NCBI GenBank assembly: GCA_902782985.1
Contig: CACZPC010000009.1
Location: forward strand, 1-7,430
Source: Oscillospiraceae bacterium
GTDB taxonomy: Bacteria; Bacillota; Clostridia; Saccharofermentanales; Saccharofermentanaceae
Reading direction: 5' to 3'
Length of the DNA stretch: 7,430 bases
In this document: positions 1 through 6,542 of the stretch, piece by piece
How positions within the stretch are numbered: the first letter of the stretch is position 1
Layout: every line of letters begins with the position of its first letter
Position numbers and translations under genes: made by a program
The notes under the pieces: model-generated
Databases searched by the model: none
What the model saw: only the letters and a program-made list of their open reading frames with translations
Told to the model about the DNA's origin: nothing

Positions 1-1079
1 ACCATCTTGTAATCCGTAAGCTCCGCTGAATTCATAAGACTATCCACGCAGGAATCGATCGCTTCATTATCATGCCTTACTATAGCCGTAATAAGATCAT
101 CAAGATAATCCTTATGTATCATGGACTTGGCGAGATTATGGGAAGACACATGCACATCATCATCATAAACAAGAATGTTCTTATCCGTATGAAGACCTCT
201 TAACGGCTTCATTGCACTGGCACTGCTGTAAGAATGAGCAAGCTTGGATATATCGGATACAGTCTTGCCGATAAGCATGACTATATCGACGGGAATATCG
301 AACATCGCATGTTTCCTGAGCTGTTCGAAAAATTCGCCGTTTGTCATCCCCTTCTCGGCAGCCATGAAATCACAATATAAAAAACCGAGCTCATAATCAG
401 CGCCCGAATTGGGTGCATCACCGAGGAAATGATCACTGTATCTTCCGAGAAACTCCTCACAGTTCTCCTTGACCTGCTTTTTGATATCATCGACTTCCTC
501 GTCTGTCATCTCATCGAGTCTTGCGATACTGTTAAGAGAGATGAAAACGTAATTCAGTTCTCCGTCAAGCTTCATATTGGCTTTTATGTAATCGATCTGC
601 TTTGAAGAGGCCTTACCCGTTATAAGTGCCAGTATGTACTGCTCGATATATACACGCTTGAGCTTCTCTTCTATATCCGAATCATCAATGGAATTGGCAT
701 TCCTGATCATCACCTTATGCAGAGCTTCTTCAAGCTGAGTTGCTTTGACCGGTTTTGTAAGATAAGCGGATACACCCAGGTTCATTGCCTGCTGGGCATA
801 TTCGAAATCGCGAAATCCTGACAGGATTATAAAATCCGCCTTGGATATCCCCTCATTCCTGACACGCTTGATAAGCTCAAGTCCGGTCATTACCGGCATC
901 TGAACATCTACTATAGCCAGATCGACCTCATTCTCCTTAAGATACTCATACGCTTCCATTCCGTTATGCGCCGCAAAGACAATATCATATCCTGCTGCTT
1001 CCCAGTCAATGATCTGTCTTAATCCTTTGAGGATCATGGGCTCATCATCTGCCAGAAGGATTCTCAATTTCTTTTCCAT
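1..1079 (-). CDS. AraC/YesN-type response regulator, C-terminus cut by window edge
   Basis: Cytoplasmic response regulator, presumably phosphorylated by the kinase encoded just upstream. Translating the minus strand gives 359 open residues with no stop before the left edge. The receiver domain occupies about residues 4-120: acidic pair D11/D12, phospho-acceptor D58 (in VDVQMP), switch S87 and K109 (in TKP). Residues about 220-310 (around IGKTVSDISKL and the following SYSSASA) resemble the degenerate GGDEF-like middle domain found in many YesN-family regulators. The AraC-type helix-turn-helix expected at the C-terminus should lie beyond position 1; it is inferred, not seen. The ATG at 1079 lies 2 nt after the kinase stop, so the two are almost certainly co-transcribed and translationally coupled. 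The only SD-like stretch, GGGAG at 1093-1097, is 13 nt away, which is long. High confidence for the receiver domain, moderate for the AraC assignment. Confidence 0.9.
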   Translation of the reverse strand, partial: MEKKLRILLADDEPMILKGLRQIIDWEAAGYDIVFAAHNGMEAYEYLKENEVDLAIVDVQMPVMTGLELIKRVRNEGISKADFIILSGFRDFEYAQQAMNLGVSAYLTKPVKATQLEEALHKVMIRNANSIDDSDIEEKLKRVYIEQYILALITGKASSKQIDYIKANMKLDGELNYVFISLNSIARLDEMTDEEVDDIKKQVKENCEEFLGRYSDHFLGDAPNSGADYELGFLYCDFMAAEKGMTNGEFFEQLRKHAMFDIPVDIVMLIGKTVSDISKLAHSYSSASAMKPLRGLHTDKNILVYDDDVHVSSHNLAKSMIHKDYLDDLITAIVRHDNEAIDSCVDSLMNSAELTDYKM

Positions 1080-1081
1080 AG

Positions 1082-2899
1082 TTATTCTTTATCTCCCGGG
1101 TCCGTGATCAATGGCATTTCTATTCGTAAGTATACTCCGACGTTTTCTTCTCCTTCAAATACGAAATTAACGTTTTCCTCACCGGCGATCATCTTGATAC
1201 GCAGGCACGAATTGATAATACCGATGTGCTTGCTCGTATTCTGAAGCTGCGAGAAAGATGACTTCCTCATCCTGGTCTGGAGAGCGGATGCGGCTTCTTG
1301 CGACATTCCGGCACCCGTATCCTCGACTTCGAGAATGAGACGATCGTCCTTTACCGACGCATCGATCAGGATCATGGCACTCGTACTCTTCTTCTCTACT
1401 CCGTGAACACAGGAATTCTCTACGAAAGTAGCAAGTGTAAGCTTGGGAATATATGCTTTCTTGGCTTCGTCATCCATATTTATCGTGAATGTGAATCGGT
1501 CACCGTATCTCATCTGCTGAAGCTTAAGATAGTTTCTTATAAACGCAAGTTCCCTCGACAGAGGTATAATATCCGACTTCCAGTCAACGCTCTCTCTTTC
1601 AAGCGCCGCCAGACGCTCGATCATCGAGGCAGTCTCCTTCTCACCTTTTAAGATGCTGTTCATCCTTATATTTTCAAGGATATTAAATATAAAGTGCGGG
1701 TTGATCTGCATTCTCAGAGACAACAGTTCGGCCTGCTGTTTCTCTATCTCGACTTTCTGGTGGATGATCCTGTCCTCATATATGGTCTTGATAAGGAATC
1801 TGTTACGCTTAACCAGGTCATTATAACCGAGCATCAGTTCGCTTATCTCGTCAGTACCTTCGATATTATCTACCTCTGTAAGACCTCCGTCCTCCTTCTG
1901 TGCCACATTAAATGCATTGCTTAATGTATGAAGTCGGCTGGTAAATGAACGGTTTATGAGATAAACCAGTAAAAGAGGCATAAAGATATTCATGAACAGC
2001 AAAAGAAGGATCATCGGCATATGGTCTCTGAGCGATACCATGAAATAGTTTCCCGAAGGCTTCTCTACGAGGATCCTGTAGTCCTTGCCCATGAAATGCA
2101 TCTGCGACTCAAACCCGATATTATCGGTGATCTTCGAAGTAAGATATTTAAACGGATTCCTGTTATTAGGCTTATCATCCGTCGATATAACGATCATGTC
2201 TCCTTCGCATATATAGATGTTGGCTCCGTAACGGCTCTTGGAAAAGACAGAAGATACTCGCGAATAATCCAGATCTATCCTCAATATCTTTTCGGAAGGC
2301 AAAGACGGGAAATAATCAAGATCTCTTACAAGAGTGATCATTCGAGTATTGTTGGATATAGGGATATCCAAAGCTGACTCACTGAAATAAAAATACAGTC
2401 CGGGAGTTCTGCCTGATGATTCAAAATCCTGATACCACTGAGAATCTCTTACCTTATCGATTGTAGACCACGAACCGGCACTGACGAGAGAATCATTATC
2501 GGAGCAAAGAACTACATTTGAGATATCGGTAGTTACCATAGTACTGTAACCAGCCTGCTGGTAGACTCTCGTCGATTCCGAATAGAACTCGGAATTGGAG
2601 GAGAAATTATGCTCAAGAAATTCATTAAGCGGCTTATTGATGTAGATACCGTTCGAAAGATTCGATGCCGGATCGAAAGCATTTCTGAAATCAAGCGATG
2701 CACTGAATGCCGCCGTTTCCATATTCTGCTGAAGTTCCTTCTGAGCGTTCTTGAATAAGACGCCTGCAATAAGACCATCCGTAATTACCAACGGAATAAA
2801 AACACAACACGTATAAAGGAGCCAGAGCTTACTGCGAAGGCTCAGATTATTAAGTATCGATACGATCTTATTCTCGATTTTGGACAGTCTTTTTATCAT
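1082..2899 (-). CDS. YesM-type sensor histidine kinase
   Basis: Membrane sensor kinase of 605 residues in the LytS/YesM class. A short basic N-terminus precedes a first membrane segment at about 25-49. An extracellular domain of about 240 residues follows (51-293), of a size fitting a double Cache fold. The second membrane segment is at about 294-316, then a HAMP-like region (about 317-368) and a coiled-coil linker (about 375-398). The His_kinase domain carries the phospho-acceptor H402 in INPHFIFN. The ATPase domain has the N-box around N495 (ENSCVHG), the G1 motif D527-G531 (EDTGAGM) and a G2-like stretch near G560 (HIGIINS). An in-frame TAG 15 nt upstream leaves the ATG at 2899 as the first usable start. 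There is no SD; a TATAAT box ends 7 nt before the ATG. The partner regulator follows directly. No transporter or binding-protein gene, the usual neighbours, is visible, so the ligand is unknown. Confidence 0.95.
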   Translation of the reverse strand: MIKRLSKIENKIVSILNNLSLRSKLWLLYTCCVFIPLVITDGLIAGVLFKNAQKELQQNMETAAFSASLDFRNAFDPASNLSNGIYINKPLNEFLEHNFSSNSEFYSESTRVYQQAGYSTMVTTDISNVVLCSDNDSLVSAGSWSTIDKVRDSQWYQDFESSGRTPGLYFYFSESALDIPISNNTRMITLVRDLDYFPSLPSEKILRIDLDYSRVSSVFSKSRYGANIYICEGDMIVISTDDKPNNRNPFKYLTSKITDNIGFESQMHFMGKDYRILVEKPSGNYFMVSLRDHMPMILLLLFMNIFMPLLLVYLINRSFTSRLHTLSNAFNVAQKEDGGLTEVDNIEGTDEISELMLGYNDLVKRNRFLIKTIYEDRIIHQKVEIEKQQAELLSLRMQINPHFIFNILENIRMNSILKGEKETASMIERLAALERESVDWKSDIIPLSRELAFIRNYLKLQQMRYGDRFTFTINMDDEAKKAYIPKLTLATFVENSCVHGVEKKSTSAMILIDASVKDDRLILEVEDTGAGMSQEAASALQTRMRKSSFSQLQNTSKHIGIINSCLRIKMIAGEENVNFVFEGEENVGVYLRIEMPLITDPGDKE

Positions 2900-2906
2900 A
2901 GAGCAT

Positions 2907-2912
2907 ATTATA
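2907..2912 (-). promoter_or_regulatory. Candidate -10 box of the kinase/regulator operon
   Basis: The minus strand reads TATAAT, a perfect sigma-A -10 hexamer, followed by 7 nt (ATGCTCT) and then the kinase ATG. With normal spacing the transcript would start at the last of those bases or at the A of the ATG, giving a leaderless mRNA. I found no good -35 hexamer at 16-18 nt, so an activator may be needed or the promoter may be weak. Confidence 0.55.
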
Positions 2913-2979
2913 ACCTATATTATTCATTCATGCCTGAAAGAGTTGTGATATGCATCCGGCAGGATAGTGATCATTTGAG

Positions 2980-2994
2980 TGTAACAATGTTACA
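2980..2994. promoter_or_regulatory. Perfect palindrome, candidate operator
   Basis: TGTAACAATGTTACA has two perfect 7-bp arms around a single central A. It lies about 68 bp upstream of the kinase -10 box and about 109 bp from the phosphatase -10 box. It has little GC and no T-tract, so it is not a terminator. A dimeric regulator site is the simplest reading, but the regulator is unknown and no consensus I know matches it convincingly. Confidence 0.4.
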
Positions 2995-3099
2995 GATCCT
3001 TTTGTTTCAGCATCTTGCGGCATATGATCCTGTTATTCCCTGCCTGATCGGATGACATGTTGATCATTAGCAGATATTCACTTAAAACAAGTTGTGTTG

Positions 3100-3108
3100 T
3101 GATATAAT
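3100..3108 (+). promoter_or_regulatory. Extended -10 promoter of the HAD phosphatase
   Basis: TGATATAAT is a perfect extended -10 element (TG, one base, TATAAT). It is followed by 7 nt and then ATG at 3116. The expected transcription start is the base before the ATG or its A, so the message should be leaderless. The -35 region is weak: the best fits are TTAAAA with a 15-nt spacer or TTCACT with 20 nt. That is compatible with an extended -10 promoter. Confidence 0.65.
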
Positions 3109-3115
3109 ACCGTCT

Positions 3116-3757
3116 ATGTGCAATCTTATATTTGACATAGACGGTACTTTATGGAACACCACCGAGATAGTAGCGATTGCCTGGCAGCAGGCAGTCGATG
3201 AATATGGCAAGACCCGGGCCGTGATCACATCCGATATCCTTAAGAAGGAATTCGGAAAGACAATGGACGTTATTTCCGATGATCTTTTTCCGGATATATC
3301 ATCCCGCAAAGAGAAAGATGAGCTCATCAGTTTATGCTGTAAGTATGAGCATGAGAAGATCAATGCCATGAGCTCTGATACAGCCGATGCTATCATGTTT
3401 GACGAGGTAAAGAAGACCCTCTTTGATCTTTCAGCAAAAAACAGGCTCTTCATTGTCAGCAATTGCCAGAACGGCTATGTTGAACTCTTTATTGAAAAAT
3501 CAGGTACCGAGAGCATAATCGAGGATCATCTCTGCTTCGGTCAAACCGGAACATGTAAGGGCGAGACTATACTCACTCTTATGGGCAGAAACGATCTGCA
3601 ACATGAAGATACATATTATATCGGAGATACAATGGGTGACTACGAAGCCTGTAAGCTTGCGGATATAAGATTCATATTCTGCGAATACGGATTTGGGGAA
3701 GTTCCTGCCCCTTATAAGACCATAAAGTCATTCAGGGAACTTAAAGACTTGTTCTGA
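3116..3757 (+). CDS. HAD-superfamily phosphatase (subfamily I, helical cap)
   Basis: Cytoplasmic phosphohydrolase of 213 residues, related to the phosphoglycolate phosphatase / beta-phosphoglucomutase branch of the HAD superfamily. All four motifs are present: motif I FDIDGT with nucleophile D7 and acid/base D9; motif II S115 (IVSNCQ); motif III K148 (TCKGE); motif IV D171 and D175 (IGDTMGDYEA). Residues of about 15-85 between motifs I and II form the expected helical cap. The ATG at 3116 is chosen because motif I then starts at residue 4, as usual. An in-frame TTG at 3092 would add 8 residues encoded across the extended -10 box, so it is rejected. There is no SD. The gene is alone on its strand, divergent from the kinase, and ends 2 nt from the convergent lipoprotein gene. 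The substrate cannot be told from sequence. Confidence 0.93.
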   Translation: MCNLIFDIDGTLWNTTEIVAIAWQQAVDEYGKTRAVITSDILKKEFGKTMDVISDDLFPDISSRKEKDELISLCCKYEHEKINAMSSDTADAIMFDEVKKTLFDLSAKNRLFIVSNCQNGYVELFIEKSGTESIIEDHLCFGQTGTCKGETILTLMGRNDLQHEDTYYIGDTMGDYEACKLADIRFIFCEYGFGEVPAPYKTIKSFRELKDLF

Positions 3758-3759
3758 TA

Positions 3760-4467
3760 TTACTCTGTCTCGATGTAATACCACTCAAAATCATAATCGA
3801 CATCCGAATAGGCGGAGATCTGGTCAATATATGCTCTTATCAGATCGATAGCCCTGTTCTCTGCCCGCATCATCAGCGAATTATCATTACTGAGCTCATC
3901 TCTCGTCTCTATATTTGCTTCACCGACAGCATTTGTAAGATCAAGTGCAGTGATCTCATTGGGATTGACAGACCAACTGCTGTCCGGCTCGACTACGATC
4001 GAATCCAGATCATATGAATCAGAATCGATACTCGGAGTACCGAGGATAGATGCATGAGGGATCCTAACAGTTACAGTATTACCGGTTATGGATATCGTCA
4101 CCTGACTCATGTCGATACCTACACGGGCAGAACCGCTATATTCGAACCAGAATCTTCTTGCCTGCTGTCCGGCTCCGATAACACCTGATGCTGCAGGCTT
4201 TTCAGCCTTGGCAACATTGTGGAAATAAACCTCCAATGTAGCAAGCTGACATATATTTCTTATCTGTATCTCCTGCGGCTGCATGGAAAGCCATTCCTCA
4301 GCCGTAAATACAGGATCTGAAGTCTCTGCTACGACTACATCCGCCTGTACTACGGAAGGTACTGTATCACGATCCCTGTCACGATCTCTGTCTTTTTTCT
4401 TACAACCGCATACAGCGGCAGTAAGAAGTGACATTATAAGTACTATCGCTATTATTCTCTTCTTCAT
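3760..4467 (-). CDS. DUF4230 lipoprotein
   Basis: Predicted surface lipoprotein of 235 residues, function unknown. The N-terminus MKKR, a hydrophobic stretch (about 5-19) and AAVCGC form a lipoprotein signal with C22 as the likely lipidated residue; C20 at position -2 is unusual. A highly charged linker of alternating Asp/Arg follows (about 26-34). The DUF4230 region (about 65-235) matches the upstream neighbour in order: ICQLATLE, VGIDMSQVTI, then a strand-rich IPHASILGT block. Start choice: ATGs lie at 4485, 4476 and 4467. The GGGGAG at 4478-4483 sits 10 nt before the 4467 ATG but overlaps or abuts the others, and 4467 gives a classic lipoprotein N-terminus. The gene thus begins 5 nt after the upstream stop and is probably co-transcribed with it. 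Family assignment is by pattern recognition; the biochemical role is unknown. Confidence 0.85.
   Translation of the reverse strand: MKKRIIAIVLIMSLLTAAVCGCKKKDRDRDRDRDTVPSVVQADVVVAETSDPVFTAEEWLSMQPQEIQIRNICQLATLEVYFHNVAKAEKPAASGVIGAGQQARRFWFEYSGSARVGIDMSQVTISITGNTVTVRIPHASILGTPSIDSDSYDLDSIVVEPDSSWSVNPNEITALDLTNAVGEANIETRDELSNDNSLMMRAENRAIDLIRAYIDQISAYSDVDYDFEWYYIETE
4367..4390 (-). repeat. 12-bp tandem repeat encoding an Asp-Arg tract
   Basis: TCACGATCCCTG and TCACGATCTCTG (plus strand) are adjacent copies differing at one base. They lie next to a T6 run (4392-4397) that encodes lysines. Read on the minus strand they encode alternating Asp and Arg just after the lipoprotein cysteine. The 12-bp unit keeps the reading frame, so copy-number change would only alter linker length. 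Confidence 0.75.
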
Positions 4468-4472
4468 TCGAA

Positions 4473-5198
4473 TCATGCTCCCCATACGATAACGAGCTGG
4501 TAGTCAGGGTAGAACTGCTCTACCAGAGGCTCAGTAAGTGCTTCAATCTCAGCTTCGGTATTCTCCCTGGCACTGGCATACATATTCTCGTCTTCCTGAA
4601 CACTTGCCATAAGATGCTGCTCGCAGTCAGCCTGTGCGCGGACCGATGCACTGACACCGTCATATAAAGGATCGAGGAATATATAATCAAGACTTCCGGC
4701 ATCCACATTGGTGGACAGGATCTGAACTTCCGGAAGCACGATAGTTATCACCTTATTATCCTCATCACCGTAATCTATCGTGATATCATTAATATCTATA
4801 CCAAGCTGAACTGTAGCTTCATATGCCACATAATAAACCGGGTCTCCGCTCGCATTATTCATCTTGCATATAGCATTATATCTGTATTCGAGTGTCTGAA
4901 GCTCACTGATGGCTATTATATCCTCTATCCGAGTCTCCTGCCCTACTACATCAGCGACAGCCGTAGTGCCGACCGCCTCCTCTGCCTTAAGCGAGATCTG
5001 CGATGCTATCTCATCAACTCCCTCTGATACCGGAGCTTTAGATCGTCTCATAGAGGATATCTTCTGCGGCCCGCCGAGAAGGATAAATAATACAGGCATA
5101 AAAAGGATCAAAAGGATCAGGACCAGTATCACGATGGTCTTGGTCATCTGCCCGTCCTTACGCATCATCTTCAGGAATTCTCTTGAGTATCTGTCCAT
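4473..5198 (-). CDS. Membrane-anchored DUF4230 protein
   Basis: Protein of 241 residues, function unknown. A basic N-terminus (R3, R6, K10, R13, K14, K20) is followed by one strong membrane segment at about 21-43, then a low-complexity linker (44-90) and a DUF4230 region at about 92-235. Recognisable blocks are ISELQTLEYRY (97-107), LGIDINDITI (132-141) and ITIVLPEVQILST (151-163); the C-terminal third is acidic and helical. There is no lipobox, unlike the paralogue encoded next. Topology is ambiguous because basic residues also follow the membrane segment (R51, R52, K54). GGAGGGG at 5201-5207 supports the ATG at 5198, although its spacing is short. An ATG at 5147 with AAGGA upstream is an alternative that would keep the membrane segment. 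pepT ends 66 nt upstream, and a possible separate promoter lies in that gap. Confidence 0.85.
   Translation of the reverse strand: MDRYSREFLKMMRKDGQMTKTIVILVLILLILFMPVLFILLGGPQKISSMRRSKAPVSEGVDEIASQISLKAEEAVGTTAVADVVGQETRIEDIIAISELQTLEYRYNAICKMNNASGDPVYYVAYEATVQLGIDINDITIDYGDEDNKVITIVLPEVQILSTNVDAGSLDYIFLDPLYDGVSASVRAQADCEQHLMASVQEDENMYASARENTEAEIEALTEPLVEQFYPDYQLVIVWGA
4478..4483 (-). promoter_or_regulatory. Ribosome binding site deciding the lipoprotein start
   Basis: GGGGAG on the minus strand lies inside the last codons of the upstream DUF4230 gene. It is 10 nt before the ATG at 4467 and too close to the ATG at 4476 (1 nt) to serve it. It therefore favours 4467 over the two upstream ATGs. 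Confidence 0.6.
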
Positions 5199-5200
5199 AT

Positions 5201-5207
5201 CCCCTCC
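5201..5207 (-). promoter_or_regulatory. Ribosome binding site of the membrane DUF4230 gene
   Basis: GGAGGGG on the minus strand, with 4 nt between GGAGG and the ATG at 5198. The sequence is strong but the spacing is short. Confidence 0.6.
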
Positions 5208-5222
5208 GCTTTCCTGACTATA

Positions 5223-5252
5223 ATTTTACCCCATTCCCTGCTGTATTGCCAC
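5223..5252 (-). promoter_or_regulatory. Possible promoter for the DUF4230 pair
   Basis: On the minus strand GTGGCA (5247-5252, 4 of 6 matches to TTGACA) is followed 18 nt later by TAAAAT (5223-5228, 5 of 6 matches to TATAAT). A start near 5216 would give a leader of about 18 nt carrying the GGAGGGG ribosome binding site. Read-through from pepT is equally possible, since no terminator is evident between them. Confidence 0.35.
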
Positions 5253-5264
5253 AATCAGTGGTTA

Positions 5265-6503
5265 TTAAGAATCCCCATACGGGACGGCATCCCGTACCGT
5301 CTCTACAAGGAGCTCCGCGATCCTTTCCATGGATTCGGCACTTATATATTCATATATGCCGTGAAAGTTATGACCGCCGGCACATATATTAGGACACATA
5401 AGCCCCTTATACGAAAGCATTGCTCCGTCGGTACCTCCTCTCACGGGGACGTCTATCGGATCTATCCCGCAGGCCTTCATGGCTCTTTTACAGTTATCGA
5501 CTATATACATGTGATCAGGAGCGATCTTATCTATCATGTTGTAATAAGTATCGGATATATCCGCATCTATATCTGCTCCGGGATGCTTGGATGAGATCAA
5601 CTTGCAGATATTCTTAAGTCTTGTCTTCTTCTCCTCGAACTTCTCTTTATCATGATCTCTTATGATGTATTTCATAACAGTCTCATTGACATCACCGCTT
5701 ATCGAACAGAGATGAAAGAATCCTTCACGATCCTTAGTAGTCTCGGGACGTTCACTGTCGGGGAGCATATGATCGATCTCCATGGCAAGGCGCTGGGAAT
5801 TGATCATCTTATCTTTAGCTTCTCCGGGATGGACATTACATCCCCTGACCGTGACAGTTGCACCTGCAGCATTGAAGTTCTCATAAGAGATCTCTCCAAG
5901 GATCCCGCCGTCGACCGTATAAGCATAATCGGCACCGAATCTGTCTATGTCGAAGAATTCCGTACCTTCACCGATCTCTTCATCCGGAGTAAATGCAATA
6001 CAGATATCACCATGCTCGGCAGCCGTATTCTCGATGAAGAAATCAGCCATTGCCATTATCTCGGCTATACCGGCCTTATCATCTGCACCAAGCAATGTAC
6101 ATCCGTCGGTAGTTATAAGAGTCTGCCCTTTGTAAAGAAGGAGTTCGGGGAATATATCCGGACTTAATACCTTCCCGTTCTTAAGATCGATATCGGAACC
6201 GTCATAGTCGAATACAAACTGAGGTCTCACATCCTTGCCGGATGCTTCGGGAGATGTATCCATATGAGCTATAAATCCTATCGCGGGGACCTTCTTATCG
6301 GTATTACTCCTTATCCTCGCATAAATATAGCAGTGCTCCTCATCAAAAAACAGATCATCACGTGATATGCCCATCTTCAGCAGTTCTGTAACAAGCATCT
6401 TCGCCAGGTCGAACTGTCCCGAAGTACTCGGGTGTAATCCGCTTTCTTCATCCGAAGCAGTCTCCACTGCTATATATCTTAAAAATCTCTCTATAGTATT
6501 CAT
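5265..6503 (-). CDS. pepT: Peptidase T (tripeptide aminopeptidase)
   Basis: Cytoplasmic dinuclear zinc aminopeptidase (M20B) that removes the N-terminal residue from tripeptides. Its 412 residues match the usual family length. By family alignment, metal ligands are H80 (IAHMDTSP), bridging D141 (GADDKAG), E176, D198 (VDGG) and H378 (GGHNFHG); D82 and general base E175 (TPDEEIGEG) complete the active site. The substrate-side PVRGGTDG loop is at 353-360. The dimerisation domain falls between about 210 and 325, including the family motif around HPGEAKD. The ATG at 6503 is the first possible start because an in-frame TGA lies 12 nt upstream. There is no SD; a GATAAT box sits 6 nt before the ATG. 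The gene ends in tandem TAA TAA stops. The gap to the upstream small ORF is 39 nt and holds this promoter. Highly confident. Confidence 0.97.
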   Translation of the reverse strand: MNTIERFLRYIAVETASDEESGLHPSTSGQFDLAKMLVTELLKMGISRDDLFFDEEHCYIYARIRSNTDKKVPAIGFIAHMDTSPEASGKDVRPQFVFDYDGSDIDLKNGKVLSPDIFPELLLYKGQTLITTDGCTLLGADDKAGIAEIMAMADFFIENTAAEHGDICIAFTPDEEIGEGTEFFDIDRFGADYAYTVDGGILGEISYENFNAAGATVTVRGCNVHPGEAKDKMINSQRLAMEIDHMLPDSERPETTKDREGFFHLCSISGDVNETVMKYIIRDHDKEKFEEKKTRLKNICKLISSKHPGADIDADISDTYYNMIDKIAPDHMYIVDNCKRAMKACGIDPIDVPVRGGTDGAMLSYKGLMCPNICAGGHNFHGIYEYISAESMERIAELLVETVRDAVPYGDS

Positions 6504-6509
6504 ATGACC

Positions 6510-6518
6510 ATTATCTCA
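6510..6518 (-). promoter_or_regulatory. Extended -10 promoter of pepT
   Basis: The minus strand reads TGAGATAAT: TG, one base, then GATAAT (5 of 6 matches to TATAAT). Six bases follow and then the pepT ATG, so the expected start is exactly the A of the ATG. The TGA of the extended element is also the in-frame stop that prevents a longer protein. No convincing -35 is seen; that region overlaps the end of the upstream ORF. Confidence 0.5.
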
Positions 6519-6542
6519 CAAAAACATCTCATCGCAGCATCA

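Larger units (their letters stand above)
2900..3115. other. Divergent intergenic region between kinase operon and phosphatase
   Basis: This 216-nt region separates two divergently transcribed genes and I see no ORF worth calling in it. It holds a -10 box at each end, each abutting its gene start, and a perfect 15-nt palindrome at 2980-2994. AGGAT at 2961-2965 and ATCCT at 2996-3000 flank the palindrome and could extend it as an interrupted stem. The 8-mer TGATCATT occurs twice (2968 and 3061). A 9-nt palindrome, ACAAGTTGT, lies at 3087-3095 just upstream of the phosphatase -10. With both promoters so close to their ATGs, most of the region is free for protein binding rather than 5' UTR. Confidence 0.6.

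Noticed and set aside
1298..2377. Three plus-strand ORFs of 76-118 codons opposite the histidine kinase
   Set aside because: They are antisense to a clearly conserved kinase, have no family resemblance or good start signals, and arise from its codon pattern.
2980..2994. Palindrome as a CcpA cre site
   Set aside because: It lacks the central CG and the spacing of the cre consensus.
3092..3115. Longer phosphatase starting at TTG 3092
   Set aside because: The extra codons overlap the extended -10 box, no ribosome binding site precedes them, and HAD motif I normally begins within a few residues of the start.
4473..4485. 13-nt overlap between the two DUF4230 genes (start at 4485)
   Set aside because: The GGGGAG site overlaps or abuts that ATG and the one at 4476; the 4467 ATG has correct spacing and gives a standard lipoprotein N-terminus.
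5241..5262. CCAC-TGATT-GTGG hairpin after pepT as a terminator
   Set aside because: The stem is only 4 bp and is not followed by a T-run on the minus strand.
5361..6167. Plus-strand ORFs up to 171 codons opposite pepT
   Set aside because: They mirror conserved peptidase T codons and show no recognisable domain.
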